A stretch of 7,653 nt of DNA from QNYQ01 sp964542985 (GTDB taxonomy: Archaea; Thermoproteota; Thermoprotei_A; Sulfolobales; Pyrodictiaceae), in the NCBI GenBank assembly GCA_964542985.1, contig CAZIWH010000072.1, positions 1 to 7,653 on the forward strand, written 5' to 3'. Every line of letters starts with the position of its first letter. Within the stretch, counting starts at the first letter, position 1. Of the stretch, positions 1-6,071 are shown one piece after another. The notes beneath the pieces are model-generated. The model did no database searches. It saw only the letters and a program-made list of their open reading frames with translations, and was not told the origin of the DNA. The translations under genes and the position numbers were made by a program.

Positions 1-496
1 CTACCCCGCCGGTTGCGCCAGTGACGAGCACCCGGTCGCCGGCCGCGACGCCGGCCACGCGGGCAGCGTGGATGAAGGTGGCGACGCCGCAGACAGCGGC
101 TGCGTACTTCTCGTACCCGGAGTCGGGCAGGGGCACAAGGTTCCACGGGGGCACGTAGACCCGCTCCGCGTAGCCGCCCGGGAGCCCCTCGCCGAGCACC
201 ACGTAGTCCCTGCAGAGGTTCTCCCTTCCCTCCATGCAGCGGAGACACTCCTCTCCCACAACGGCCGGGTAGACGCCGACCGGCCTGCCCTCATGCTCCC
301 CGTAGACCTCGTGCCCGAGCACGAGGGGTGGACGCAGCCCAGGGAACCCGCCACGCCAGACAACGAGATCCCTGCCACAGACCCCCGTTGCCCTAACCCT
401 TACCTCCACCCAGCCGCTAGGCGGCTCCCAGCGGTATTCCTCCACGCGGAAGGGCCCGCGGAAGCCATGTAGAACCGCTGCGCGGTAGGACGCCAC
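1..496 (-). CDS. Zn-dependent medium-chain alcohol dehydrogenase, N-terminal part (runs off the left edge)
   Basis: About 165 residues of a zinc-binding medium-chain dehydrogenase (NAD(P)-linked alcohol/polyol oxidation, cytosolic). Seen: GVCGRD with the catalytic-zinc Cys40, LVLGHEVYG with His62-Glu63, a structural-zinc lobe containing ECLRC and ending RENLC, the GGYAERVYVP strand, and the start of the Rossmann nucleotide fold (VLVTGATGGV), where the window ends. The GTG start at 496 is chosen because GGGAGG lies just upstream and the protein then opens with the usual first strand (YRAAVLHG). A GTG at 517 is in frame but has no ribosome site. The first of the four usual structural-zinc cysteines is replaced: three residues before the first Cys there is Gly. 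Substrate cannot be told. It is divergent from the membrane hydrolase gene at 547. Confidence 0.9.
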   Translation of the reverse strand, partial: MASYRAAVLHGFRGPFRVEEYRWEPPSGWVEVRVRATGVCGRDLVVWRGGFPGLRPPLVLGHEVYGEHEGRPVGVYPAVVGEECLRCMEGRENLCRDYVVLGEGLPGGYAERVYVPPWNLVPLPDSGYEKYAAAVCGVATFIHAARVAGVAAGDRVLVTGATGGV

Positions 497-546
497 AGCT
501 CCTCCCTCAGATGCCACGGGGGAGCAGAGGTAAAACACTCCCGCCC
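497..546. promoter_or_regulatory. Compact divergent promoter region
   Basis: Only about 50 bp separate the alcohol dehydrogenase start (496, minus) from the hydrolase ATG at 547 (plus). The sole AT-rich element is TAAAACAC at 531-538 (GTGTTTTA on the minus strand). Read on the minus strand as a TATA-like element it would give a start of transcription near 508, a short leader for the dehydrogenase. Read on the plus strand it would give a start near 558, which would only suit a hydrolase translation start at TTG 577. This is inference from archaeal TATA-to-start spacing of about 25 nt; the element is weak. Confidence 0.3.
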
Positions 547-1035
547 ATGTCTGGGCCCACAGGTGGCACCCCTGCCTTGCTCCGGAGGACCCATGTCCTG
601 TTCGGCTCAGCGGTGGCCGCGACCGCCGCGGCGACGATGAGGCTGGACACGTTATGCTACGCGGCCCTACTGGCCGGTTCCCTGTGGGGCTCGGTGGCGC
701 CAGATGCTGATCTCCGTAGGAGGCACCGGATGCTGCTACACAACGTGTGGCCCCCGCTCCTCCTCTCGCTAGGGGCTCTACTGCTCCCCCGGGGGCTCGA
801 GTTGCTGGGGGTGTTGGCGAGGCTCTTCCTCCTGGGCGCCGCCCTCGGCTGGGCCGGGCATATCCTCCTGGACTCGTTGACGGCCGCGGGGGTGGCCCTC
901 CTCTACCCCATGTCCCGGAGGAGGGTGAGGCTCGCCTGGCTCCGAAGCGGCGGCCTCGGCGACGCCGTGGTCTCCGTTGTGTCATTCATAGTCTACGTTG
1001 TAGCTACTGCCAGGGTTGTAGGGGTAGCCCCATAG
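547..1035 (+). CDS. YdjM/DUF457-family membrane-bound metal-dependent hydrolase
   Basis: A 162-residue hydrophobic protein with the family's conserved polar positions: RTHVLFG (Thr15, His16) at the N-terminus, APDAD (Asp53, Asp55) followed by HR...LHN (His60, His65), then GHILLDSLT (His105, Asp109) before a final membrane segment. Hydrophobic helices lie at about 17-48, 67-110 and 140-160. Members are predicted membrane-associated metal-dependent hydrolases; the E. coli relative YdjM is known mainly as an SOS-regulated gene, and the substrate is unknown. Start is uncertain: ATG 547 is used; ATG 511 would leave only 14 bp to the divergent gene; TTG 577 has AGGTGG about 10 nt upstream and would begin LLRRTHVLFG, close to where the conserved domain starts. 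The next gene begins 39 nt downstream, so the two are probably co-transcribed. Confidence 0.75.
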   Translation: MSGPTGGTPALLRRTHVLFGSAVAATAAATMRLDTLCYAALLAGSLWGSVAPDADLRRRHRMLLHNVWPPLLLSLGALLLPRGLELLGVLARLFLLGAALGWAGHILLDSLTAAGVALLYPMSRRRVRLAWLRSGGLGDAVVSVVSFIVYVVATARVVGVAP

Positions 1036-1074
1036 CCTGGCCCCGGGGCTGGGCTTCTGCGCGGTGAGCCCCTG

Positions 1075-1836
1075 GTGCCGCGCAGCTGCACCGTGTTCGT
1101 GACCGGCGGCGACCGTGGCATAGGTAGGGCGGTGGTTCTCCGCTTCGCCCGCGCAGGCTGCACGGTATGGTTCAGTTACCTTAAGTGCCGTGACTGTGCC
1201 GAAAGGACGCTCCGAGAGACCCTCAGGGCCGGCGCGGGCGAGGGCAGCGGGTTCCTCCGCCTTGACGTCTCCGAGCCTGCCTCGGTCGAGGAGGCTGCCC
1301 GGCTGCTGGGGGAGAAGCTTGGCAGCCTCAACGTGCTAGTGAACAACGCCGGCGTGATAAGCTTCAAGAGCTTCGAGGAGACAACGCTTGAGGAATGGGA
1401 GCACATCATAAGAGTCAACCTCACCGGCGTCTTCCTCGTCACCAAGTCTATGCTCCCTCTGCTCAGGAAAGCCCAGTGGGCCAGCATAGTCAACATCGCC
1501 AGCATAGCTGGGCAGACGGGAAGCATAGCCGCCTCCGCGGCCTACGCCGCAAGTAAAGCGGGAGTCATAGGATTGACGAGGAGGCTCGCAGTCGAGCTAG
1601 CCAGGTACGGGATAAGAGTGAACGCGGTAGCCCCGAGCTTCGTCGAGACAGACATGGTTAGAGGCTTCCTCGACACCCCAGAGAAGAGGGAGAAGGTGAA
1701 GAACCTACATCCACTGAGGCTCATAATCCAGCCGGATGACGTGGCGGAGGCAGTCTACTTCCTAGCAATGCCCGAAACCGCGCGAGCAATAACTGGACAA
1801 GTGCTTGGCGTAAACGCTGGAAGACTCACCTGCTAG
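1075..1836 (+). CDS. FabG-like short-chain dehydrogenase/reductase (SDR)
   Basis: A 253-residue classical SDR, the usual length for the family. Seen: the cofactor motif TGGDRGIG at 10-17, a DV pair at 64-65 for adenine binding, NNAG at 90-93, Asn115, Ser143 in NIAS, and YAASK with Tyr157 and Lys161, giving the full Asn-Ser-Tyr-Lys catalytic set. The C-terminus keeps TGQVLGVNAG. It should reduce or oxidise a keto/hydroxy group with NAD(P)H in the cytosol; 3-oxoacyl reductase is the closest named type, but the substrate is not readable from sequence. The Ser-Tyr spacing is one residue longer than in E. coli FabG. A CxxC pair (Cys38, Cys41) after the second strand is unusual. Start is GTG 1075 with GGTGAG 6-7 nt upstream. 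It is likely an operon with the hydrolase before it. Confidence 0.92.
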   Translation: MPRSCTVFVTGGDRGIGRAVVLRFARAGCTVWFSYLKCRDCAERTLRETLRAGAGEGSGFLRLDVSEPASVEEAARLLGEKLGSLNVLVNNAGVISFKSFEETTLEEWEHIIRVNLTGVFLVTKSMLPLLRKAQWASIVNIASIAGQTGSIAASAAYAASKAGVIGLTRRLAVELARYGIRVNAVAPSFVETDMVRGFLDTPEKREKVKNLHPLRLIIQPDDVAEAVYFLAMPETARAITGQVLGVNAGRLTC

Positions 1837-1850
1837 ATGCTTTTCAGCAT

Positions 1851-1936
1851 AAAAAGTCAAGGAATCTCTACCCCTGGAGGAACTGGTGGCCGGGTTCAGA
1901 AAAAGCAGGGCTAAATTGGATGAAAGGGACGAAAAA
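1851..1936 (-). terminator. T-tract terminator region for the hydrogenase operon
   Basis: The 111-bp convergent gap holds three A5 runs on the plus strand (1851-1855, 1900-1904, 1932-1936), which are T5 runs on the minus strand just after the isp2 stop codon. Crenarchaeal transcription commonly ends at such T tracts without a hairpin, so this is a reasonable terminator for the minus-strand operon. For the plus-strand SDR gene only a weak TTTT at 1841-1844, inside a 4-bp ATGC/GCAT inverted repeat, is seen. Confidence 0.35.
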
Positions 1937-1947
1937 TAGTTATGGGA

Positions 1948-3363
1948 TTACTCTAGCTTGTCGGCGATGTATTCAGCTATGTGCATTACCTTTACCTTAA
2001 GGCCGTAGAGCTGCGCGCCGCCTTCGATGCTGTGCATGCAGACAGGGCATGCGGTGGTTACTATCTCGGCGCCGCTCTTCTTGATGTCGTCTATCTTGCG
2101 TCTCACTGCCAGCGCCCAGGCTTGCTCGGTCTTCTCTATGAATTGCCTCTCCTTCTCGCCGCTGAGGAACATCTGCGCCGGCACGCCCATTATCTGGGCC
2201 ATCATCTCTATCATCTTCATGGAGAGGCAGCCGATGCCCCCGCCTCCGCCGCAGCAGTAGCTCTCCGCGCCATGGTGCGGTAGTGGGCGGAACTCGCTGC
2301 TCACCGCGCGGAGAACCTCCATGGGCTCCTCAGTGACGCCACCACGGCGGGCGAGCTGGCAGGGATCGTGCCAGGTGACCTTGTCGCTGGTCTTCTTGAA
2401 CTTTATCTTGCCCTGCTTCAGCAGCTCCGCTACAAGCTCCGTTATGTGCAGCACCTTGAAGGAGGGCCTCCTACCTAGCACCTTAGGCACCTGCCACCTC
2501 ATCCACGGGTAGACGAAGCCGCCGTCAAGCACCACCACTTTCTTGGGATTTAGCTTCTCTATCTCGCCGACAACCATCTCCATTTCCTCTTTGGCCAGCT
2601 TGCTGAGTCCAATCACTGCTGCTATCGGGGGCCTGAATGCCAGCGGCTTGCTTGGCAACGCCCAGTCGAGCCCAGCACGGTCCAGTATCCTTATCGCGCC
2701 GATAACCGCGCCGGGGTAGAACATCACATCAGCGAGGTTCACGAACAGGTAGTATTCTGCATCCTTCTTGTCGAATGGCAGCGGCCTTCCTATAGCCTCC
2801 GAGGCCTTCCTGAGCGTCTCATCCCACATCTGCATCAGCGCGGGCACATGAAGGAACAGCTTCTTCCTCTCAACCATCTCGAATACCGACATCAACACAG
2901 GAACACGGCCGGCCTTGGTCACGATCGAGCTCAGCACACCCTTGATGAGAGCACCGCTGTCGATGCCGAAGGGACAGCTGAGGTAACATGCACCGCAGTT
3001 GGTGCACCTGTAGACTAGCTCTACCAGCTTGTCGAGATCCTCCGGCTTCTTCGGCGTCTTGGCGTTCTTTAAGGGACCGAGCAGCATGCCGAGTATGGTA
3101 GCCTTCTTCCTGTACATGTGGCGGACGTGCTCAGCCTTCTCCACTGGTCCATACTCCTCGCCTGCCACGTAGTATGGGCAGGCTGGGGCACAGGCTGCAC
3201 AGCCGACACAGTTCTCGACGAAGTGCAGCTTGACGGAGTCGAGGCTTGCGAGCGCCTCGGCTATCGCAGCCTCAACCTTCTTCTTGTCGAAGCCCTGCCA
3301 GTCTACACGTGCAAATGCCTCCTGCATAACCTTTTGGAACTCGGGCGGCAAGTTTGCGGCCAC
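1948..3363 (-). CDS. isp2: HdrD/DsrK-like iron-sulfur protein of the hydrogenase complex (Isp2)
   Basis: A 471-residue cytosolic-side electron carrier. Two classical [4Fe-4S] motifs lie at Cys52/55/58/62 and Cys120/123/126/130, each followed by Pro. The C-terminal half has one CCG domain of the heterodisulfide-reductase type: Cys335 in WHDPC, Cys370-Cys371 in YCCGGGGG and Cys439/Cys442 in ACPVC, which in the family bind a non-cubane [4Fe-4S] cluster. The preceding region (about 205-320) has the spacing of a first CCG domain but no cysteines, ending LDGGFVYPWM where a CxxC would be expected. No membrane helix is seen. Start is GTG 3363 with GGAGGTGAG 5 nt upstream. It follows isp1 by 55 nt. 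In related archaeal and bacterial hydrogenases Isp2 takes electrons from the cytochrome anchor; the final acceptor here is unknown, with a sulfur or disulfide compound plausible. Confidence 0.9.
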   Translation of the reverse strand: MAANLPPEFQKVMQEAFARVDWQGFDKKKVEAAIAEALASLDSVKLHFVENCVGCAACAPACPYYVAGEEYGPVEKAEHVRHMYRKKATILGMLLGPLKNAKTPKKPEDLDKLVELVYRCTNCGACYLSCPFGIDSGALIKGVLSSIVTKAGRVPVLMSVFEMVERKKLFLHVPALMQMWDETLRKASEAIGRPLPFDKKDAEYYLFVNLADVMFYPGAVIGAIRILDRAGLDWALPSKPLAFRPPIAAVIGLSKLAKEEMEMVVGEIEKLNPKKVVVLDGGFVYPWMRWQVPKVLGRRPSFKVLHITELVAELLKQGKIKFKKTSDKVTWHDPCQLARRGGVTEEPMEVLRAVSSEFRPLPHHGAESYCCGGGGGIGCLSMKMIEMMAQIMGVPAQMFLSGEKERQFIEKTEQAWALAVRRKIDDIKKSGAEIVTTACPVCMHSIEGGAQLYGLKVKVMHIAEYIADKLE

Positions 3364-3392
3364 CGGAACTCACCTCCACTCATTCCCATGCA

Positions 3393-3410
3393 CTATTCAT
3401 GTGTGAATAG
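3393..3410. repeat. Perfect 7-bp hairpin between isp1 and isp2
   Basis: CTATTCA at 3393-3399 and TGAATAG at 3404-3410 form a perfect inverted repeat around a TGTG loop. It sits 9 nt past the isp1 stop codon and before the isp2 ribosome site. It is AT-richer than its surroundings. It could be an RNA processing or stability hairpin, or a dyad for a DNA-binding protein. Symmetry is seen directly; function is inference. Confidence 0.45.
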
Positions 3411-3418
3411 GGTCTAAG

Positions 3419-4243
3419 CTATGTGAGGCCCTTCTGGACGCGTACATCATACCACTCGTGGAACTTACCGTACCAGTAGCCGAACACGAGGTGCCAGTAC
3501 TTGCTGAACGGAGTTATCGCCAACAGTATCTCGGCAGCCAGTATGTGGAGCCCTAGTATGGTCCTGTAGGTGGCGACGTCCATGGTCTCAGCGCTGAAAG
3601 TGTGGTGCCTTGCCGCCATGAAGCCGGTGAGGAGTATGAATAGCAGCAGGCCTAGGCTGAAGTAGTCACTCCACCTCACGTGTTGTAGGCCATGGGCCTG
3701 CTCGATTATCTTGACGCCAAGCTTGAAGGCGACAGCCAGTATCGCTAGTATCGCTAATACGTCGCCATTCAGTATCACCACTAGGGGACCCCAAATGGTA
3801 TTGGTGAAGCTGGTGGACGACGGGTATATCGGAGCAGTTATCTCTAGCGTGCTGGTAGTCATGCTAAGGGGTATCCAGAGGCCCCATTTGGCAACCACGC
3901 CATAGATTGGTATCCAGTAGGCAAAGAACACCACGTGCTGCGCCAGCAGAAATATCAGCGGTATCACGCCCACCAAGTGTAGTGCCAACATGCCGGCTAT
4001 GAAGTCATAGGGCTTCGTCTTTATGCTGAAGATTATCGGGTCGAGGAAGGTTCTTATCAAGCCGACTATCATAGTGCCGACGCCGCGGCGCCTCGGCTCA
4101 GCCTTCACCACGCGGCGCCAGCGGAGCACCAGCTTGGCTATCCTGTAAACGCTACCGAAGGCGAAGATAGCTAGGGCTATCCAGAAGAACCGGTACACCG
4201 CGAAGCTGTATATGTCGCTAGCCGCGCCACCCAGGTACTCCAT
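3419..4243 (-). CDS. isp1: b-type cytochrome membrane anchor of hydrogenase (Isp1, NarI-like)
   Basis: A 274-residue membrane protein with about five helices, near residues 12-40, 79-107, 150-178, 193-211 and 226-245. Histidines suited to two b haems are His89 and His103 in the second helix, and His233 and His251 around the last helix. The 18-residue spacing of the last pair equals that of NarI, the gamma subunit of nitrate reductase (His187/His205). The loop between the first two helices is rich in Arg/Lys (41-53), which suggests that it faces the cytosol. It would accept electrons from the exported small subunit and pass them to Isp2. ATG start at 4243 with GAGGTGAG 5 nt upstream. A 100-nt gap separates it from the small-subunit gene; the gap contains a minus-strand AAGGAGG followed by a GTG-started 4-codon frame, probably meaningless. 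Confidence 0.9.
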   Translation of the reverse strand: MEYLGGAASDIYSFAVYRFFWIALAIFAFGSVYRIAKLVLRWRRVVKAEPRRRGVGTMIVGLIRTFLDPIIFSIKTKPYDFIAGMLALHLVGVIPLIFLLAQHVVFFAYWIPIYGVVAKWGLWIPLSMTTSTLEITAPIYPSSTSFTNTIWGPLVVILNGDVLAILAILAVAFKLGVKIIEQAHGLQHVRWSDYFSLGLLLFILLTGFMAARHHTFSAETMDVATYRTILGLHILAAEILLAITPFSKYWHLVFGYWYGKFHEWYDVRVQKGLT

Positions 4244-4343
4244 TAGGCCTCACCTCATTCCCTCTTCTTTTACCGCGCCTTCACGCTGCCTCCTTGAAAC
4301 CATGCGGCGCGGAAAACACGTGGCCTAGGCGTAAAGTGGCTGC

Positions 4344-5777
4344 TTAGGAGCCGCCTTTAGCAGCCTCCTGCTTGATGCGCTCTGCCTTCTTCTCAACCAT
4401 CTTGGTGACGCCGTAGGCTATGGCTGCACCCGCTACGCCGGCGGCTGCGGCGGCGGCTGCTGTGGCCTGTACGCTGGGGGTGGTGGGCGCGTTGAGCGGC
4501 TTGTAGAACGGCTCGAAGGCGTCAGTGAAGCCAGGCATCGTACAGCCTATGCAGACGCCGCCGGTCCTGGTGGGGCCGCCTACGCCGTTCACCCAGCCCA
4601 CCTTGTTCCATGGACAGTTGCTTATCGGGCCCTTACAACCGACCCCGAAGAGGCACTTGTAGTCGGGCTCACCGGGGTACTTCCTAAAGTCGCCGGCGGC
4701 GTAGCTGGCTGCCCTGGGGCACTGTTCGTGCACTGTGGGGCCGAAGATGTACTTGGGCCTCCAGTACTTGTCCAGCTCGGGGAGGGGCAGCAGACCCTTC
4801 ACCCATAGGATGAGGTTGGCTAGGACGCGTAACTGGCCGTTGCCATTGGCGGGACAGCCTGGCACCGCTACCGCTGGGCGGCAGTCCTTCTGGCCTGGGC
4901 TAGTGGGCTTGCAGCGGCCGTAGGCGAAGTTCGCGAAGGGCCTGGCCTCGGGCAGTAGGTCTATGATGCCCTTGAAGCCTCTGACCTTGTCGGGGAAGAA
5001 GCCTACGGCGCCAGTGGGGCTCGGGCTCCAACCCTTACTGGGCCACCTGGTGAAGTAGTCGTAGCCCATCTTCTCCATGAAGCTCTTCTCGAGCACCTTG
5101 TTTGCCACGAGGCCGCCGTAGGATGCGCAGTTGCCGACGGCCACGACGGCTGCCGCTTGCGGTAGGAGGCGGCGTATCCACTCCAAGCAGGTTATCGGCT
5201 TGCCGTTCTCGTCGCCGATGTAGCAGAAGTAGTCGCTGCCCGGCGGACCGCCAGCCTTCTCATCTATGGGGAAGCTGCCCTCAATGACGAGCACGAAGGG
5301 GTTCAGCTTACCCTCGCTGGCCAGCTTTAGTATGTCTATAGGGCTTGTCAACAAGAGGCCTATGTTATAGCCGAGGGCGAGGAAGGTCTCAAGGGTCTTC
5401 CTCAACGGGTCGTTTTTCGGTAGGGACTCTACGAACTTCATCTGCTCCTCCGGAGTCATCTCGGCGAGCTTCTTAGCATAGCCAGGGGTCTTCTCACCCC
5501 AGCTGAGCATCACGGTCTCATGGAACAGCAGCTTCACCGTACCCGGGCCGGCTATGTGGCTCCTCCCGCCTAGCACGTCGACAAGATCAGGGTTTGTAGC
5601 CTGTATCAGCGCAGTAGTGTTGCCCGCGCAGTCCTGGGCCTCAAACCATATTAGGTTTATGCCCCCGCTCTTGACCTCGGCTATCGCCTTCTTTATTAGC
5701 TCATCCCAGTTCAGTGATGCGAAGAAGGCTGTTGTGCCGGCGAGCTTTAGGAAATCACGGCGCGAGAGCTTTACCAT
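4344..5777 (-). CDS. hynS: [NiFe] hydrogenase small subunit, Tat-exported, membrane-anchored
   Basis: A 477-residue small subunit of a group 1 uptake NiFe hydrogenase, which carries electrons from the Ni-Fe site through three Fe-S clusters. N-terminus: twin-arginine signal SRRDFLK (5-11) plus a hydrophobic stretch. Proximal cluster: Cys50, Cys217 (VGNCASYGG) and Cys308 (VPGCP), but the usual fourth ligand is Asn53 (QDCAGN instead of CxxC). Distal cluster: His350, Cys353, Cys375, Cys381 (CLFGVGCKGP). Medial [3Fe-4S]: Cys388, Cys409, Cys412. There is no sign of the extra two cysteines of the O2-tolerant six-Cys proximal cluster. Extra cysteines occur at 185, 197, 289 and 299, and about 70 extra residues lie between Cys50 and Cys217. 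An Ala-rich helix at about 438-457 followed by a Lys-rich tail anchors it in the membrane. ATG start at 5777 with a weak AGGGTG site. It is the first gene of the operon with isp1 and isp2; no large subunit is present. Confidence 0.95.
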   Translation of the reverse strand: MVKLSRRDFLKLAGTTAFFASLNWDELIKKAIAEVKSGGINLIWFEAQDCAGNTTALIQATNPDLVDVLGGRSHIAGPGTVKLLFHETVMLSWGEKTPGYAKKLAEMTPEEQMKFVESLPKNDPLRKTLETFLALGYNIGLLLTSPIDILKLASEGKLNPFVLVIEGSFPIDEKAGGPPGSDYFCYIGDENGKPITCLEWIRRLLPQAAAVVAVGNCASYGGLVANKVLEKSFMEKMGYDYFTRWPSKGWSPSPTGAVGFFPDKVRGFKGIIDLLPEARPFANFAYGRCKPTSPGQKDCRPAVAVPGCPANGNGQLRVLANLILWVKGLLPLPELDKYWRPKYIFGPTVHEQCPRAASYAAGDFRKYPGEPDYKCLFGVGCKGPISNCPWNKVGWVNGVGGPTRTGGVCIGCTMPGFTDAFEPFYKPLNAPTTPSVQATAAAAAAAGVAGAAIAYGVTKMVEKKAERIKQEAAKGGS

Positions 5778-5823
5778 GGCGCCGCACCCTTAGTTGTTCT
5801 CCTCGTTCAGAAATTACCGAGTC

Positions 5824-5836
5824 TATATAAATAAAT
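5824..5836 (-). promoter_or_regulatory. TATA box for the hydrogenase operon
   Basis: The plus-strand TATATAAATAAAT reads ATTTATTTATATA on the minus strand and is the clearest AT-rich element of the window. With normal archaeal spacing, transcription on the minus strand would start near 5803, leaving a leader of about 25 nt before the hynS ATG at 5777. The same element could also work rightwards (start near 5853). Confidence 0.7.
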
Positions 5837-6071
5837 CGTACACGCCCATGCAGGCTCTAAGAGACGCTAACGTCCGTGAAAAAATAGTTCCAATGAGCGA
5901 TTTCAACCAAGAGGAGGGCTAAGGTGCACCCGGTGCTGCGGCTTCGGCAAACCCCGCCGGAGCACCGCACAGCCGCAGAGGCGGCTACGGCCCCCGTCTA
6001 GGCTTCCACACCGCCGCCGCAATTCGTCTCAACCCCGGCGGGGGATAAGCCCTCCCTGGGGGCGAGAGCCT
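5837..6071. other. Divergent intergenic region with GC-rich hairpins; possible leader or small RNA
   Basis: The non-coding stretch between the hydrogenase operon and the maturation cluster. Seen: CGGTGCT (5931-5937) pairs perfectly with AGCACCG (5961-5967), with an inner GCGG/CCGC pairing; AGCCGC (5971-5976) pairs with GCGGCT (5981-5986) around an AGAG loop; CCCC (6033-6036) faces GGGG around 6040-6043. Upstream is an AT-rich GAAAAAATAG (5878-5887) that could be a rightward TATA element, and a nine-codon ATG frame at 5893-5922 (MSDFNQEEG). I could not fold it into a tRNA, SRP RNA, C/D or H/ACA guide with confidence. It may be the structured leader of the rightward operon or an unrecognised small RNA. 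Confidence 0.3.

Noticed and set aside
68..472. A 134-codon plus-strand open frame over the alcohol dehydrogenase
   Set aside because: The opposite strand encodes a clear dehydrogenase with catalytic motifs; this frame gives no family resemblance and is a product of high GC.
1837..1850. ATGC/GCAT inverted repeat after the SDR stop codon as an intrinsic terminator
   Set aside because: A 4-bp AT-rich stem with the T run in the loop rather than after it is too weak to call.
4250..4290. Mini-frame with AAGGAGG and GTG between the small subunit and isp1 (minus strand)
   Set aside because: It stops after four codons and has no support beyond the ribosome-site-like bases.
5600..5640. Oxygen-tolerant six-cysteine proximal cluster in the small subunit
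   Set aside because: The two additional cysteines of that class would fall at Gly52 and Gly222; neither is Cys here.
5554..5793. A 79-codon plus-strand open frame over the hydrogenase small-subunit N-terminus
   Set aside because: It is the antisense shadow of the Tat signal and first cluster motif; no ribosome site or recognisable protein.
5898..5920. CRISPR-like repeat (TTTCAACCAAGAGGAG resembles archaeal repeat ends)
   Set aside because: It occurs once, with no regularly spaced copies or spacers.
5919..6055. Possible tRNA, SRP RNA or H/ACA guide in the hydrogenase divergent region
   Set aside because: An ATTCG and an ACA after a hairpin caught the eye, but no cloverleaf, SRP domain IV loop, kink-turn or guide pocket could be drawn on either strand.
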